NCBI GenBank assembly: GCA_034509735.1
Contig: JACGWO010000004.1
Location: 27,509,395-27,573,394, forward strand
DNA: 64,000 bases
Source: Sesamum alatum
Taxonomy: Eukaryota > Streptophyta > Magnoliopsida > Lamiales > Pedaliaceae
Direction of reading: 5' to 3'
Shown: in pieces, positions 54,601 through 64,000 of the stretch
Layout: every line of letters begins with the position of its first letter
Numbering within the stretch: the stretch's first letter is position 1
Notes under the pieces: model-generated
What the model was told of the DNA's origin: nothing
Database searches by the model: none
What the model saw: the letters and a program-made list of their open reading frames with translations, nothing else
Program-made: the position numbers and the translations under genes

Positions 54601-57345
54601 GACATCTCCTATGTGTAGCCAGAGCTCTCCTACTCCAAGCCTCCCTACCCATTAAGTTCTGGGCGAGATGCTATACTCACTGCAACTTATTTCATAAACA
54701 GAACACCAACCCAGCTTCTTCAGTGGAAAACTCGTTATGAAACACTCTATGGATCCATTCCATCATATGATCACCTCAAGGCATTTGGCTGTCTATGCCA
54801 TGCTACTGTCCTGGACCCCCATCAATCCAAATTCCAGCCAAGGGCTCACAAATGTATCTTGATAGGCTATGCCATGCATCGAAAGGGGTATAGGCTGTAC
54901 AATCTTACCACCAATCAGGTCATTGTCTCCAGAGATGTTTCCTTTCAAGAGTCTATCTTCCCTTTCTCTTCCTTACCATCTACCCATACATCACCTTATT
55001 TGCCTCTTCCTATAACCAATGACCTTGACCTCTCTGTTGGTATTTCCTTACCTAGAGAATCCATACCTCATTCTGCAGAGTCACCCATTCCCATATCTGC
55101 ATCTACAGACTCTCTCCCTGTCCATACTGAACATACTATTCTTGATCCCATAGCTTCTACCTCCAACCTCCCTCGAAGATCCTCTAGAGCTATTCATAAG
55201 CTAGCATGGATGAATGATTTCATTTGTAATACTGCACATTCCCCTCTACTTCATCCCTGCAATACAGCATACTTGTCCTTTGTAGCTTCCTTATCAATTT
55301 TGCAGGAACCCAAGTCGTTTGTTAAAGCTGTGCAACACCCTGAATGGAGAGAGGCCATGGCTAATGAGTTGCAGGCCCTTGAGAAGAACAACACCTGGAA
55401 GTTGACTGCTCTCCCTCCAGGCAAGAAAGCCATCGGCTGTAAATGGGTGTTCAAGACTAAGTTGAAGGCTGACGGTAGTATGGAGAGGTATAAAGCTCGG
55501 TTGGTGGCCAAAGGCTTCAATCAGATAGAGGGAGTGGACTTCACTGATAGTTTTTCTCCTGTAGCCAAGGCTGTCACAGTGCGTTTATTTCTCATTATTG
55601 CAGCTGCTAATGGCTGGGTCTTACAGCAACTTGACATCAATAATGCTTTCCTCCATGGATATTTGGATGAGGATTTATACATGAAGGCCCCTGAGGGTTA
55701 TCCAGTGGAATCAGGGACTGTATGTAAACTGGAAAGATCCCTATACGGCCTTAAGCAAGCTTCAAGGCAATGGAATCTTGAGCTGACACTCAAACTAAAG
55801 GCTTTTGGGTTCACACAGTCTGCCCATGACCACTACTTGTTCACCAAACCAAGCTCTGGAGGTTTAATGGCTTTACTGGTTTATGTGGATGATATATTGA
55901 TCACAGGTCCTGACTCCTTGGACATTCAGGCTGTTAAGGATCATTTACATGCCTTATTCACTATTAAAGATTTGGGTGATGCTAGATACTTTCTTGGCCT
56001 CGAGATTGCCAGAGGGACTGATGGCCTGTATGTTGCTCAGACCGAATACATTAAAGACATCCTCAAGGATACTGGCCTCACTAATGCAAAGTCTGTCTCC
56101 ACGCCATTTCCTCAGGGACAGAAGCTAAGTTCAGATTGTGGAGGCTTGATGCAGAATCCAGAACCTTATAGGCGTTTGGTTGGAAGGCTACTGTATTTAG
56201 AGTTCACGAGGCCTGACATCTCCCACAGTGTGCAACAGCTGAGCCAGTACCTGAACAAGCCTTGTGATGCCCATTGGAAGGCTGCACTTCATGTGGTCCG
56301 GTACTTAAAGGGGTGTCCGTCCACTGGTCTTTTTCTGCCTGCCCAAAACTCTTTTGAGCTGAAGGTTTATTGTGATGCTGACTGGGCATCGTGTTCAGAC
56401 ACTCGCCGATCTCTTACAGGGTTCTGCGTCTTCTTGGGGGATGCTTTGATCTCATGGAAAACGAAGAAACAATCTACCATTTCACGTTTGACAGTTGAGG
56501 CCGAATATCGCAGCATGGCTGCTAGTGTTTGTGAGCTCAAATGGATCACTTACTTGCTGACAGATCTTGGGATTACTCCTCTTCTGCTTGTTGCCCTTTT
56601 CTATGACAACAAGGCTGCTATACACATTCTCGCCAATCCTTTGTTTCACGAACGTACGAAATACATCGAACTTAACTGCCACTTGGTTCGTAATGGCTAC
56701 AAAGACGGTCTCATCACTCCTTCCCATGTCCGCAGTTCTCTTCAGTTGGCCGACATATTTACGAAGCTTTTTCCATTGAAATCCTTTGCTTTTCTCCGGT
56801 CCAAGTTAGGTCTGGTGTCCTTGGCCCCCAGTCCCACTTGTGGGGAGGCTGTTGAAGTTCAGGGAAGAAGTGAAGATACCACACTCATGGCTGTAGGTGG
56901 AGATACATGCTCAGAGGCTTCAGGGACAGACATAGGCGTATTTGATATTGGATAGCTCAGGGAAACAGAGTCGCATTATTGAATTCACGTTTTTTTTTCC
57001 TATATGTATGTTCAGTCATTTATTCCACGTTTCATTGGGCCACATAGAGCCACGTTAGTCACAAGTTGGTTAAGTGCGTTAATAATCTGTTAGGGTGGTT
57101 ATTAGACACATTAATGTGTATATATATTGAGCTTAGGGTTTTCTGTACTGATTAACTGATTTCGCCTAAATACATTCTGAACTCTTTGATACTCTTCCCG
57201 AAATCATGTTTCTTCTCTCGATTTTCGCTCGCGTTCAATCTCTGAAATCCAACACAAACTAAAATAAAGAATCACCTACTGCACAACATTAACGACTTTG
57301 GCACGAAAAAAATACACAAGGAGGATAAGGCACTTTTTCAGCCAT
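51654..57345 (-). CDS. Potato inhibitor I family protein, intron invaded by a copia element
   Basis: Two exons: 57318-57345 (MAEKVPYPP plus one base) and 51654-51859. They join in phase through GT (57316-57317) and AG (51860-51861) to 77 residues, no stop. The body has the family pattern: WPNVVG near residue 15, AKAIFERDN, V-x-V-V-F-V, then TNFCCNHVYVFLDE and a C-terminal PMVG. Members are small inhibitors of serine proteases of the subtilisin/chymotrypsin type, often induced by wounding. The two Arg that normally brace the reactive loop appear replaced by Cys and His, so inhibition is uncertain. Without the retrotransposon (51953-57254 plus one CAAAC) the intron is about 160 nt, normal for the family. 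A TATA box lies 52 bp upstream. Whether it is still spliced across 5.5 kb is open. Confidence 0.78.
51953..52355 (+). repeat. 5' LTR of the copia element
   Basis: 403 bp, TGTTGAAG to CCAACA. A TATA-like TATATATATGG near 52218-52228 is the likely promoter of the element. Confidence 0.95.
52356..52368 (+). promoter_or_regulatory. Primer binding site (initiator tRNA-Met type)
   Basis: TGGTATCAGAGCC directly follows the 5' LTR and is complementary to the 3' end of plant initiator tRNA-Met, the usual copia primer. Confidence 0.9.
52472..53400 (+). pseudogene. copia gag, broken
   Basis: ATG 52472 opens MADFVVADDVNRGDGEEINQ and continues to LDGSNFLLWS, the start of the gag core, where TGA 52628 stops it; two or three more stops follow before 52796. 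From 52796 it is open again: ELWLEIQARYGRSNGP, then YLTKIKKLWNELMCLAPFPK. A CCHC-like knuckle (CAKCHKPIQSQDTC) near 53310 lacks the Gly-His pair. Ends at 53378-53380. Confidence 0.85.
53585..56955 (+). pseudogene. copia pol: protease, integrase, RT, RNase H
   Basis: Protease: WIIDTGATNHIC near 53690. GAG-pre-integrase: RRRMGHASYQVIKHIQ and CDICPLAKQTRLSF near 54110-54240. A frameshift near 54325 and another near 54700 split the integrase (FRSDNGSEFINQ, YTPQQNGRVERKH). From 54859 it is open for 698 codons: integrase tail, RT (ATGGGTGTTCAAGACTAAG region KWVFKTKLKADGS, DINNAFLHGYLDE, LVYVDDILITG near 55880) and RNase H (YCDADWASCSDTRRSLTGFC, DNKAAIHILANPLFHERTKY). The frame runs on into the 3' LTR to 56955. 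RT and RNase H look enzymatically intact. Confidence 0.92.
56838..56849 (+). promoter_or_regulatory. Polypurine tract of the copia element
   Basis: TTGTGGGGAGGC lies immediately before the 3' LTR, the expected place for plus-strand priming. It is shorter and less pure than average. Confidence 0.6.
56850..57254 (+). repeat. 3' LTR of the copia element
   Basis: 405 bp, nearly identical to the 5' LTR; it has two extra T in the run at about 56990. Confidence 0.95.
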
Positions 57346-57396
57346 TGCTATGTTTCCCTTTGTTGTGTGGATGAAGATCGATCCCACCCAATAGAG

Positions 57397-57405
57397 TTAT
57401 TTATA
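57397..57405 (-). promoter_or_regulatory. TATA box of the inhibitor gene
   Basis: The minus strand reads TATAAATAA, 52 bp upstream of the ATG at 57345. Spacing allows a short 5' leader of about 20-25 nt. Confidence 0.55.
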
Positions 57406-57845
57406 CATAATATGTATTAGGGTATTTTGAACATAAATGTCTAGTGATTACACATAAAAGAGTTCAGATTAATATGTACCACCTGAATTTATTTGTGTAA
57501 TATATGACTGGCCAAATAAATGAATATCTATTTAATGCCATTTGCTAATTAGATTTGTCATGCAAAAGGATAGTTAATTAATCAGATGTGGAGAGTATAA
57601 TATCTATTTAGCGTGGAACAATCCCTAAAAAAACACTTATTTGAAACTTTTTATGCAACTGATTTTTAAGAATTCGTGATGAGAGGTCGGAATTTGAACA
57701 CGATGCTGACTGTCACTACTATTCAAGTCGGAAAAAATTTGTCACGTCAAAAATATATTCATTACCAATTTGGACCGGCTTTGCGACGGATAAGGAACCC
57801 GTTCCATAATTGAAAAAAACTTAATAATATATAAGTTAATCAAAT
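57406..57845. other. Upstream region of the inhibitor gene
   Basis: A+T-rich DNA with no coding signal; presumably promoter. No specific element can be called with confidence. Confidence 0.4.
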
Positions 57846-57849
57846 TTAG

Positions 57850-57882
57850 ATATGCCCGTGCATAGCATGGGTCACATACTAG
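57850..57882 (+). mobile_element. Helitron 3' end
   Basis: TGCCCGTGCATAGCATGGG forms an imperfect hairpin, followed after seven bases by CTAG (57879-57882) and T. This is a classic plant Helitron 3' terminus. No matching 5' end was found upstream, so the element's extent, and whether it includes the inhibitor gene and copia, is unknown. Confidence 0.6.
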
Positions 57883-58226
57883 TTCATTTAATATATGACG
57901 ATATTTGAAATCATTCCTTCAAATTCATTTCTCAGATCCAAAACCTCCGTCCATTGAAGTCATACTAACTTAAAATATATATCACTCGTATAGATATTGG
58001 TAGGAGTAAATTAAGGACCAATGCTAAATCACAGAAACACCTCTCATGGAATTGAAAATTCCAAAAAAGCCAAGATCAACTCATTTCTAATCAGACCGAG
58101 CTGAATCTAGTTTGACCTGACCCGAGGACCTGGGGCAAGATCATTGATTTCCTAATACGTGGATGGAATAAATGTAGCCACTTCATACAAGTAGGGACAC
58201 TTAGCCAAGTGATAGGGACCAAGAAG

Positions 58227-58228
<2 letters not shown>

Positions 58229-58315
<87 letters not shown>
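58229..58315. repeat. (AAT)n microsatellite, about 29 units
   Basis: An almost perfect trinucleotide run of AAT/TAA about 87 bp long. Likely highly polymorphic in length. Confidence 0.95.
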
Positions 58316-59329
58316 TTGTAGTAGCTTTAATATTAGTTAGAATATTATAGTAATTAAAATTCCTTATGTATTTAATTTCTTTCCTAATTGAATTCTGTTT
58401 TCGTTAGATTTTGTCTCTTTCAGTGTAAGTCTATAAATATGTGGGCCAAACTCATTATTCGACACCTTTTGATTAATGAAAGAATATTTTTTTGAGAAAT
58501 CTGGGTTGTTTGGTTGTGTTTCCAACCAGCTCATTTTCATATTTTACTATTTAAGAAGTGGGAAATTGTTTGGCATCACATAATCCATTGAAATGGCCTT
58601 TTTCGTGCTGGCCATTTTGGTTTGATTTATAGGGAGCATGTTGGAATTTCTTATCTTATAATCCATGTCGTTATTATCTCTGCTCTTCTATCAATCTTCT
58701 TGTCTGGGCCCTAGCCCTTGACATCAATGCCTACAGTGTCTTTGTTGCTCCTTGAGCTTGTTTTTTCTTTCACTCTTCATCCAACCATGACCTACATAGT
58801 CAATATTAATTTATTAATGACATAAACTCCGAAGCAGAGTAATGAAACAAAATTCATACAGATTACAAGTGATAGATAGAAAAATCACATATTTATGGAT
58901 TATTGACCTTAACCATCACTGTAGTTCAAGGTGTAATTGTTGTGCTCAACTCTTCTGAGGGCATATATAATCAACAACACGCACAGTTGTACATTAGAAG
59001 AACCCTTTCTTAAATAGGAGGTAAATGTAAATAGAAAGGTAATATAAAAAATAAATTGTGAAAAATAACAACCATTATAAATTGGAAGAAAAATGTACAT
59101 ATGAAGGTTAGGTAAAACCAAAACGCAAGTCTCGAGAGTACTCATAAAGTAGTAATTTCAGGGCTAGTAGTTAGACATACATTACTACATATCGAGCTTC
59201 GTAGCGCGATAAATCTTCTTTCGGCGGGACATAAAGAAGAAGAAGAAGAAAAATTCAATCCTGCCTCCAAACAACCTAATCAAAATTGCATTTCAAAAAT
59301 CGGTGCAAAAAATGACATAGCAAAACTTT
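58316..59329. other. Unassigned spacer
   Basis: No gene recognised. 58320-58500 has an LTR-like look (TATAAATATGTGG promoter phrase, T-rich end) but no matching partner. It could contain the leader of the disrupted copia element to the right. Confidence 0.35.
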
Positions 59330-62300
59330 ATGTTGTGGAAATAACAACTACAATTGAAGAAAATACAATAATATCTTGAGGCGGAGGCGCGGATATCTCG
59401 CTCTCTTTAATAACATGCAAAGTAGATGCAAAGATCAACAAATCACCCACATAGAGGCAAACAATCACATGTGAATTATTCCAAGACTTATGATAGATGC
59501 ACTTGTCACACTCATTTGGTTTAAAACCATTCTCATTCATGCAGGAATCAAATTTTTCATGCCACTACTTAGGTGCCTGTTTTAAGCCATACAGGGATTT
59601 AGTTAATTTACACACCTTGCTTTCTTGGCCTGCTTCCACACAACCCTCGGGTTGATCCATATAAATTTCTTCATTTAAGTCCCCATTCAATAATGCAGTT
59701 TTTACATCCATTTGATGGATATGCAAATCAAATATTGCAGCTTTAGAAATTAAAAGTCTAATGGATGTAATTCGTCTTAACGGAGAATATGTATAAAAAA
59801 ACTCTAGACCTTCAAGTTGCTTGAAACCTTTAGCAACTAGTCTAACTTTAAACTTGTCAATTGAACCATCTGATTTTAACTTTTTTCTGATGACCCATTT
59901 GCACCCAATCGTCTTACAACCCGGTGGTAAATTCACTAATTTCTAAATTTTATTAGAAATTAGAGACTCCATCTCATCATTCATAGCCTCTTTCCAGAAA
60001 ATAGCATCAGGTGATGAAAAAGCTTCTTTCAAAGTAAGAGGGTCATTTTCGACATTGAAAACTTAAAAATCAGGACCGAAATCTTTTTCTACTCTAGCTC
60101 TTTTACTTCTTCTTAGTGCAAAAATATTTTCTTCATTTTCCAAAACTGAAGTGGAAGAGCTAGGTAAATATAAAATATTTTTATCAATATTTTGACCCCC
60201 ACTATTTTTAGAATTAAATGAAAACTTTTCTTCATGAAAAATAGCATCACCTGATTCTATAATCACATTGTCTTTCATATTTAAAAATCTATAGGTTGTA
60301 CTATTAGAAGCATAACCAAGAAAAGCATAAGTTTTAACTTTTACTCCCAATATTGGAATTTTAGGATCTGTTAGCCTTACATAGGCCAAACAACCCCAAA
60401 CTCTAAGATATCCTAATTTCGGCTTATAACCCCTCCACACCTCAAAAGGTGTTAACTTTGTTCTTCTATGTGGCACCCTATTCAACACATAACAAGCTGT
60501 TAATATAGCTTCACCCCAAAGATTTGAAGGTGCACAAGATTCAATAACCATGGCATTTGTTAAATCAACCAACGTTCTATTTTTTCTTTCAACTACACCA
60601 TTAGATGCAGGAGAATATGGTGGAGTAATTTCATGAATTATTCCAATTATTTAACAAAAGAATTAAACTCATTTGATTCATATTCTCGGCCTCTATCACT
60701 TCTAATTCTCTTTATTTTCTTACCGAATTGATTTTCAACTTCATGGAGATAATCTTTAAACTTCTCAAAAGCATCACTTTTATTTTTCATCAAAAAAACA
60801 TATGTATATTTAGAAAAATAATCAATAAAAGTGATAAAATAATTTCCTCCACGAGTTAAAATTCCTCCAAGTTCACAAATATCAGAATGTATCAATTCTA
60901 ACAATTCGGTTTTTCCTTTCAACACTTGGATGAGGCCTTTTAGTAATCTTGGCTTTACTACAAGATTCACATTTCTCAAAATCCTTTGTAATCATTGGAA
61001 TTAATCCTAAATTACTCATGATTCCCACATAACGACTATTAATATGACATAAACGAGCATGCCAAAACTTAGTAGAAGAGAGCATATAAATAGAAGTTGA
61101 AGACACTTTATTCATCTCAACATTCCGTTTGAACATTCCATCACACGCATACCCCTTACCCACAAAAACACCTCTTTTTGTAATTACATATTGATCAAAT
61201 TCCATAATCTGCTTGAAGCCAGCCTTGTTGAGTAGAAAACTAGACATCAAATTCTTCCTCATGGAAGGTGTATATAGCACATCCTTCAAGGTCAATACCC
61301 TTCCTGAGGTAAATTTCAACTCAACTTCTCCAATTTCAAGCACTTGGGTGGTATGAGAATCGCCAAGCATAATAGTTCTTGGCTTATCAAAAAGAGTATG
61401 CACTTTGAACCATTTTTTCTCATAACAAACATGGCGGTTTGCACCAGAGTCCGCCCACCACCCATCAACACTTTCAACCATGTGTATGTCTATTATCATT
61501 GCCACAAATGGCTCCTCAACTACATTAGCTTGCGGAGCAGGCTCACGTTTTCTATATTTGCAAAATTGAGCAATATGCCCACTCTTGCCACAGACATAAC
61601 ATACTCTTGGATTTTGTTCTTGTGCTTGGTTGTTCCCATTATTTTTATTTTTTTTGGAAAATTTACCATAAGTTTTCTTGAAAAACTTCTTTTTTGACTT
61701 CAAATAGGTATGTTTGTGAGAGTTGGGTGCAACATTATTTGATGAAATTAAATTTACCTTTGTTGAGATGGGTTTTGCACTGCTCTCCGGTGGTTGTATT
61801 AGTGCATCTTGGCCCCTTGCTTCTTCTTCCATGCGGATTCGCATTATCAATGTTTCAAGAGTTATTTTCTTTTGTTTGTGGCGCATGATTTTCTGAAATT
61901 CCTTCCATGAAGGTGGAAGTTTGTCAATGATGCCACAAACAACGAGGTTATCTCCAATTTTGATATCCTCCAACCTGAGATCTCCAACAATCATGATAAA
62001 ATCTTGAGCTTGGTCCGCCATTGATTTGTTATCCACCAATTGGAATCGAAAAAATCCGCTAGCAGCATATGTTTTCGCACCTGCCTCTTCAGTATCATAC
62101 TTACTCTGCAATGCTTTCCAAATTTTCTTTGCAGTAGAGTATGTTCTATCATAATAATCATAAAAATTATGAGATAGACAGTTGAGGAGATAATACCGAC
62201 ATTTGAATGCATCGTTGTTGTAGTTCTCTACTTTTTCTTGGTGGATAGCATACTAATCATCATTCATGTTCGTGTCATCGATCTTGCTCGGGTTTTTTTT

Positions 62301-62400
62301 AGTGAGAATATAAGAAACCTTGAGCAGACTTAGATAAAAAAGTACTTTACCCTTCCATCTCTTGAAATGGGTATCATTGAACCGAAAGGGCTTGTTGAGA
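59330..62400 (-). pseudogene. copia gag-protease-integrase-RT segment, truncated at both ends
   Basis: Minus strand, in order: gag core near 62380-62100 ([20 protein letters not shown]), knuckle [14 protein letters not shown] near 61600, protease [12 protein letters not shown] near 61445, pre-integrase [13 protein letters not shown] near 61050, integrase [26 protein letters not shown] and RSDRGREYESNEF (60650-60900), integrase tail 60063-60572, RT KTIGCKWVIRKKLKSDGSID (59880) and KSLYGLKQAPK (59570). The catalytic RT box reads YVGD instead of YVDD near 59450. Text stops matching at about 59400, in mid-RT. No LTR or primer site on either side. Several frameshifts. Confidence 0.88.
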
Positions 62401-63197
62401 AAATATTTTGATATATTGAGAAAATACAATTTTATTGATTGTAAGCATGTTACAACTCCTTTTTGATCCGAGTGTTCACTTATTTCTTGTTAAAAATGAT
62501 GATGATGTGATAAATCAAAAGGAGTATGCAATCTTAATTGGAAGCTTGAGATATGCGACTGATTGCACTCGGCCTGATATTGCATATGTTGTAGGAGTAC
62601 TTAGCAAGTTTACAAGCAAACCAGGTATTGAACATTGGCATGCCATAACAAGAGTTATGAGATACTTACTTGGTACAAAAAACTGTGGCTTGTTTTATAA
62701 AAAATATCCTGCTTACTTGAAGGCTTTTCTGATGCAGATTGGAACACCTTATCAGGTGATTCACGTTCTAACCACTGGGTATATTTTTATTTTGGGTAGT
62801 GGTGCTATTTGTTGGAAGCCTAAAAAGCAAACAAGTACTGCTAACTCTACCATGGAGGCTGAGCTTATTGCTTTAGCTTCAGCTAGTGAGGAAGCAAATT
62901 GGTTGAGAGATTTATTGTTTCAAATACCTTACTTTGAAAAACCAATTGCTCCAATTTTTAATTCATTGTGACAGCACCGCTGCAATTGGTAGAGTACAAA
63001 ACCGTTACTATAACAGTAAATCCAGACCTATAAGAAGAAAACACAGTACTGTAAGATCATATTTGATAAGTGCTAATATCAATGTTGATTACGTTAAATC
63101 TTATGATAATATTGCAGATCCATTAACCAAGGCCTTGGCAAGAGAAAGGGTCTTGAACACATCGAGGGGGATGGGGTTAAAGCCCATACAATCATAA
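62400..63197 (+). pseudogene. copia RT tail and RNase H
   Basis: The plus strand starts inside RT ([17 protein letters not shown], one-base frameshift near 62465, [14 protein letters not shown]) and continues SLRYATDCTRPDIAYVVGVL, CWKPKKQTSTANSTMEAELI, a frameshift near 62960, and the end of RNase H (HSTVRSYLISANINVDYVKS, ADPLTKALARERV) to a stop at 63195-63197. It is followed by about 570 bp of 3' noncoding DNA and an LTR. Its upstream half is absent: the neighbouring sequence is the minus-strand gag of the previous entry. Confidence 0.88.
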
Positions 63198-63757
63198 GTC
63201 ATATATGAGGAAACCCAACCTGGGGACTAGAGATCCTATAACCAGGTTCAATGGGAAAAACGTATCATATGATGACTTGATTTGAAATGCACTATCTTAT
63301 TATTATTATTTTTTTTTCATCCCTATGATGTGAGTGCATTTATCCTGTAGCGACTTGTGGAGGTTGAGTTTATTAACTCTTAATGAAAGTCTGTAGCTCG
63401 AATGAGTGGGGTGTCAGAGTTACAAGAGCACCCTTGACATATTTCACCTATATGAGTGTGGAAGTAGGCCGTTTCCTATGAGAATTGGGCTTATTCTCAA
63501 AAACACTCATGAAAATCGGGATGGCACAAGGCCGTAATATGCTGGCTATTAAAGCTTATATTAACACCTTGATTGTTATGTGTGTGCAGTGATACTTTAT
63601 TTCCCTTAAGCAGTCATAGTTTAAGTCTGAGACCACTACTGACTCGGGAGTAGAGGTTACTGTTTCACTAAGTGGAGGTTCAATGTAGAGCACACCTTCA
63701 TTATGCATAATAGTCTCCCTTCAGCTAGTATGCTCTCTTTAATTCTAATATTAAAAT

Positions 63758-63768
63758 GAGTGGGGGAT
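63758..63768 (+). promoter_or_regulatory. Polypurine tract
   Basis: GAGTGGGGGAT immediately before an LTR starting TGTTGG, a typical copia plus-strand primer. Confidence 0.75.
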
Positions 63769-64000
63769 TGTTGGTATATATTACATATATATATATTGCA
63801 TTTTAATATTAAACTTATAACATGTGCTCTTTCATTTTCTCTCCATTGATGTTGAGGTTAGTGGGTGTTTATGACATTAATATTTGTAATATTTCTCTTC
63901 ATTACATCATCCCACTACCACACCATATTCATACCACTTTGTAGCCACTTTCTAGCCATTTATCCCCACTATCTCTTGTAACCTATAATATTATTGTCCA
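63769..64000 (+). repeat. 3' LTR of a copia element, cut by the window end
   Basis: Begins TGTTGGTATATATTAC after the polypurine tract and runs beyond the window. No second copy was found to the left in either orientation. Confidence 0.75.

Larger units (their letters stand above)
51953..57254 (+). mobile_element. Ty1/copia LTR retrotransposon, complete ends, frameshifted
   Basis: Two LTRs of 403 and 405 bp start TGTTGAAG and end CCAACA. The 5-bp duplication CAAAC flanks it (51948-51952, 57255-57259). A primer site, gag, and a pol in the copia order protease, integrase, reverse transcriptase, RNase H follow. By hand the LTRs differ by about seven substitutions and one 2-base indel, so insertion was recent in plant terms. 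Gag and pol carry stops or frameshifts. It sits in the intron of the inhibitor gene, in the opposite orientation. Confidence 0.95.

Noticed and set aside
56482..56727. Minus-strand frames across the copia RNase H region
   Set aside because: Shadows of the well supported plus-strand pol.
58316..58500. Possible solo LTR after the AAT microsatellite
   Set aside because: It has a TATA-like phrase but no partner LTR, no clear TG..CA ends and no target duplication.

Overview
This window looks like nuclear DNA of a flowering plant, most likely a eudicot: spliced genes with short GT-AG and GC-AG introns, A+T-rich spacers, and every major class of plant transposable element. I cannot name the species; the best gene matches are only to general dicot families.

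Only three host genes are convincing. (1) Trimethylguanosine synthase TGS1, minus strand, ten exons between 16394 and 21788, open and in phase for 677 codons. (2) THO complex subunit 5, minus strand, eight exons between 41356 and 46529, with one missing base in exon 6 that breaks the frame. (3) A 77-residue potato-inhibitor-I family protein, minus strand, whose single intron has been blown up from about 160 nt to about 5.5 kb by a Ty1/copia retrotransposon (exons 51654-51859 and 57318-57345).

The rest is layered mobile DNA. 1-1378 holds the zinc-knuckle tail of a Mutator transposase gene. A 10.6-kb CACTA element (1670-12244, TSD TCT) follows; inside it sits a 258-bp MITE (9-bp TSD), and inside that a 3.6-kb hAT element (8-bp TSD). 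Beyond the CACTA is a broken GRF zinc-finger ORF on the opposite strand. A second, complete but dead, Mutator element lies at 22199-27312 and carries the same pair, a mudrA-type transposase and a GRF zinc-finger ORF, pointing at each other. Two further MITEs (13341-13839, 14145-14784) fall in between.

27890-34282 is a patchwork of an hAT relic, retroposon 3' ends, a MITE half and Helitron-like ends, one apparently carrying a foreign exon. 35772-40140 is a rearranged, heavily broken endogenous pararetrovirus (caulimovirid type). 47674-49904 is a non-autonomous Helitron. 51953-57254 is a complete but frameshifted copia element with two near-identical LTRs. 59330-64000 contains a copia gag-to-RT segment on the minus strand abutting, head to head, a copia RNase H segment plus 3' LTR on the plus strand, as if the inside of one element had been inverted.

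All coding calls rest on reading the sequence and on recalled family motifs; no database search was run.
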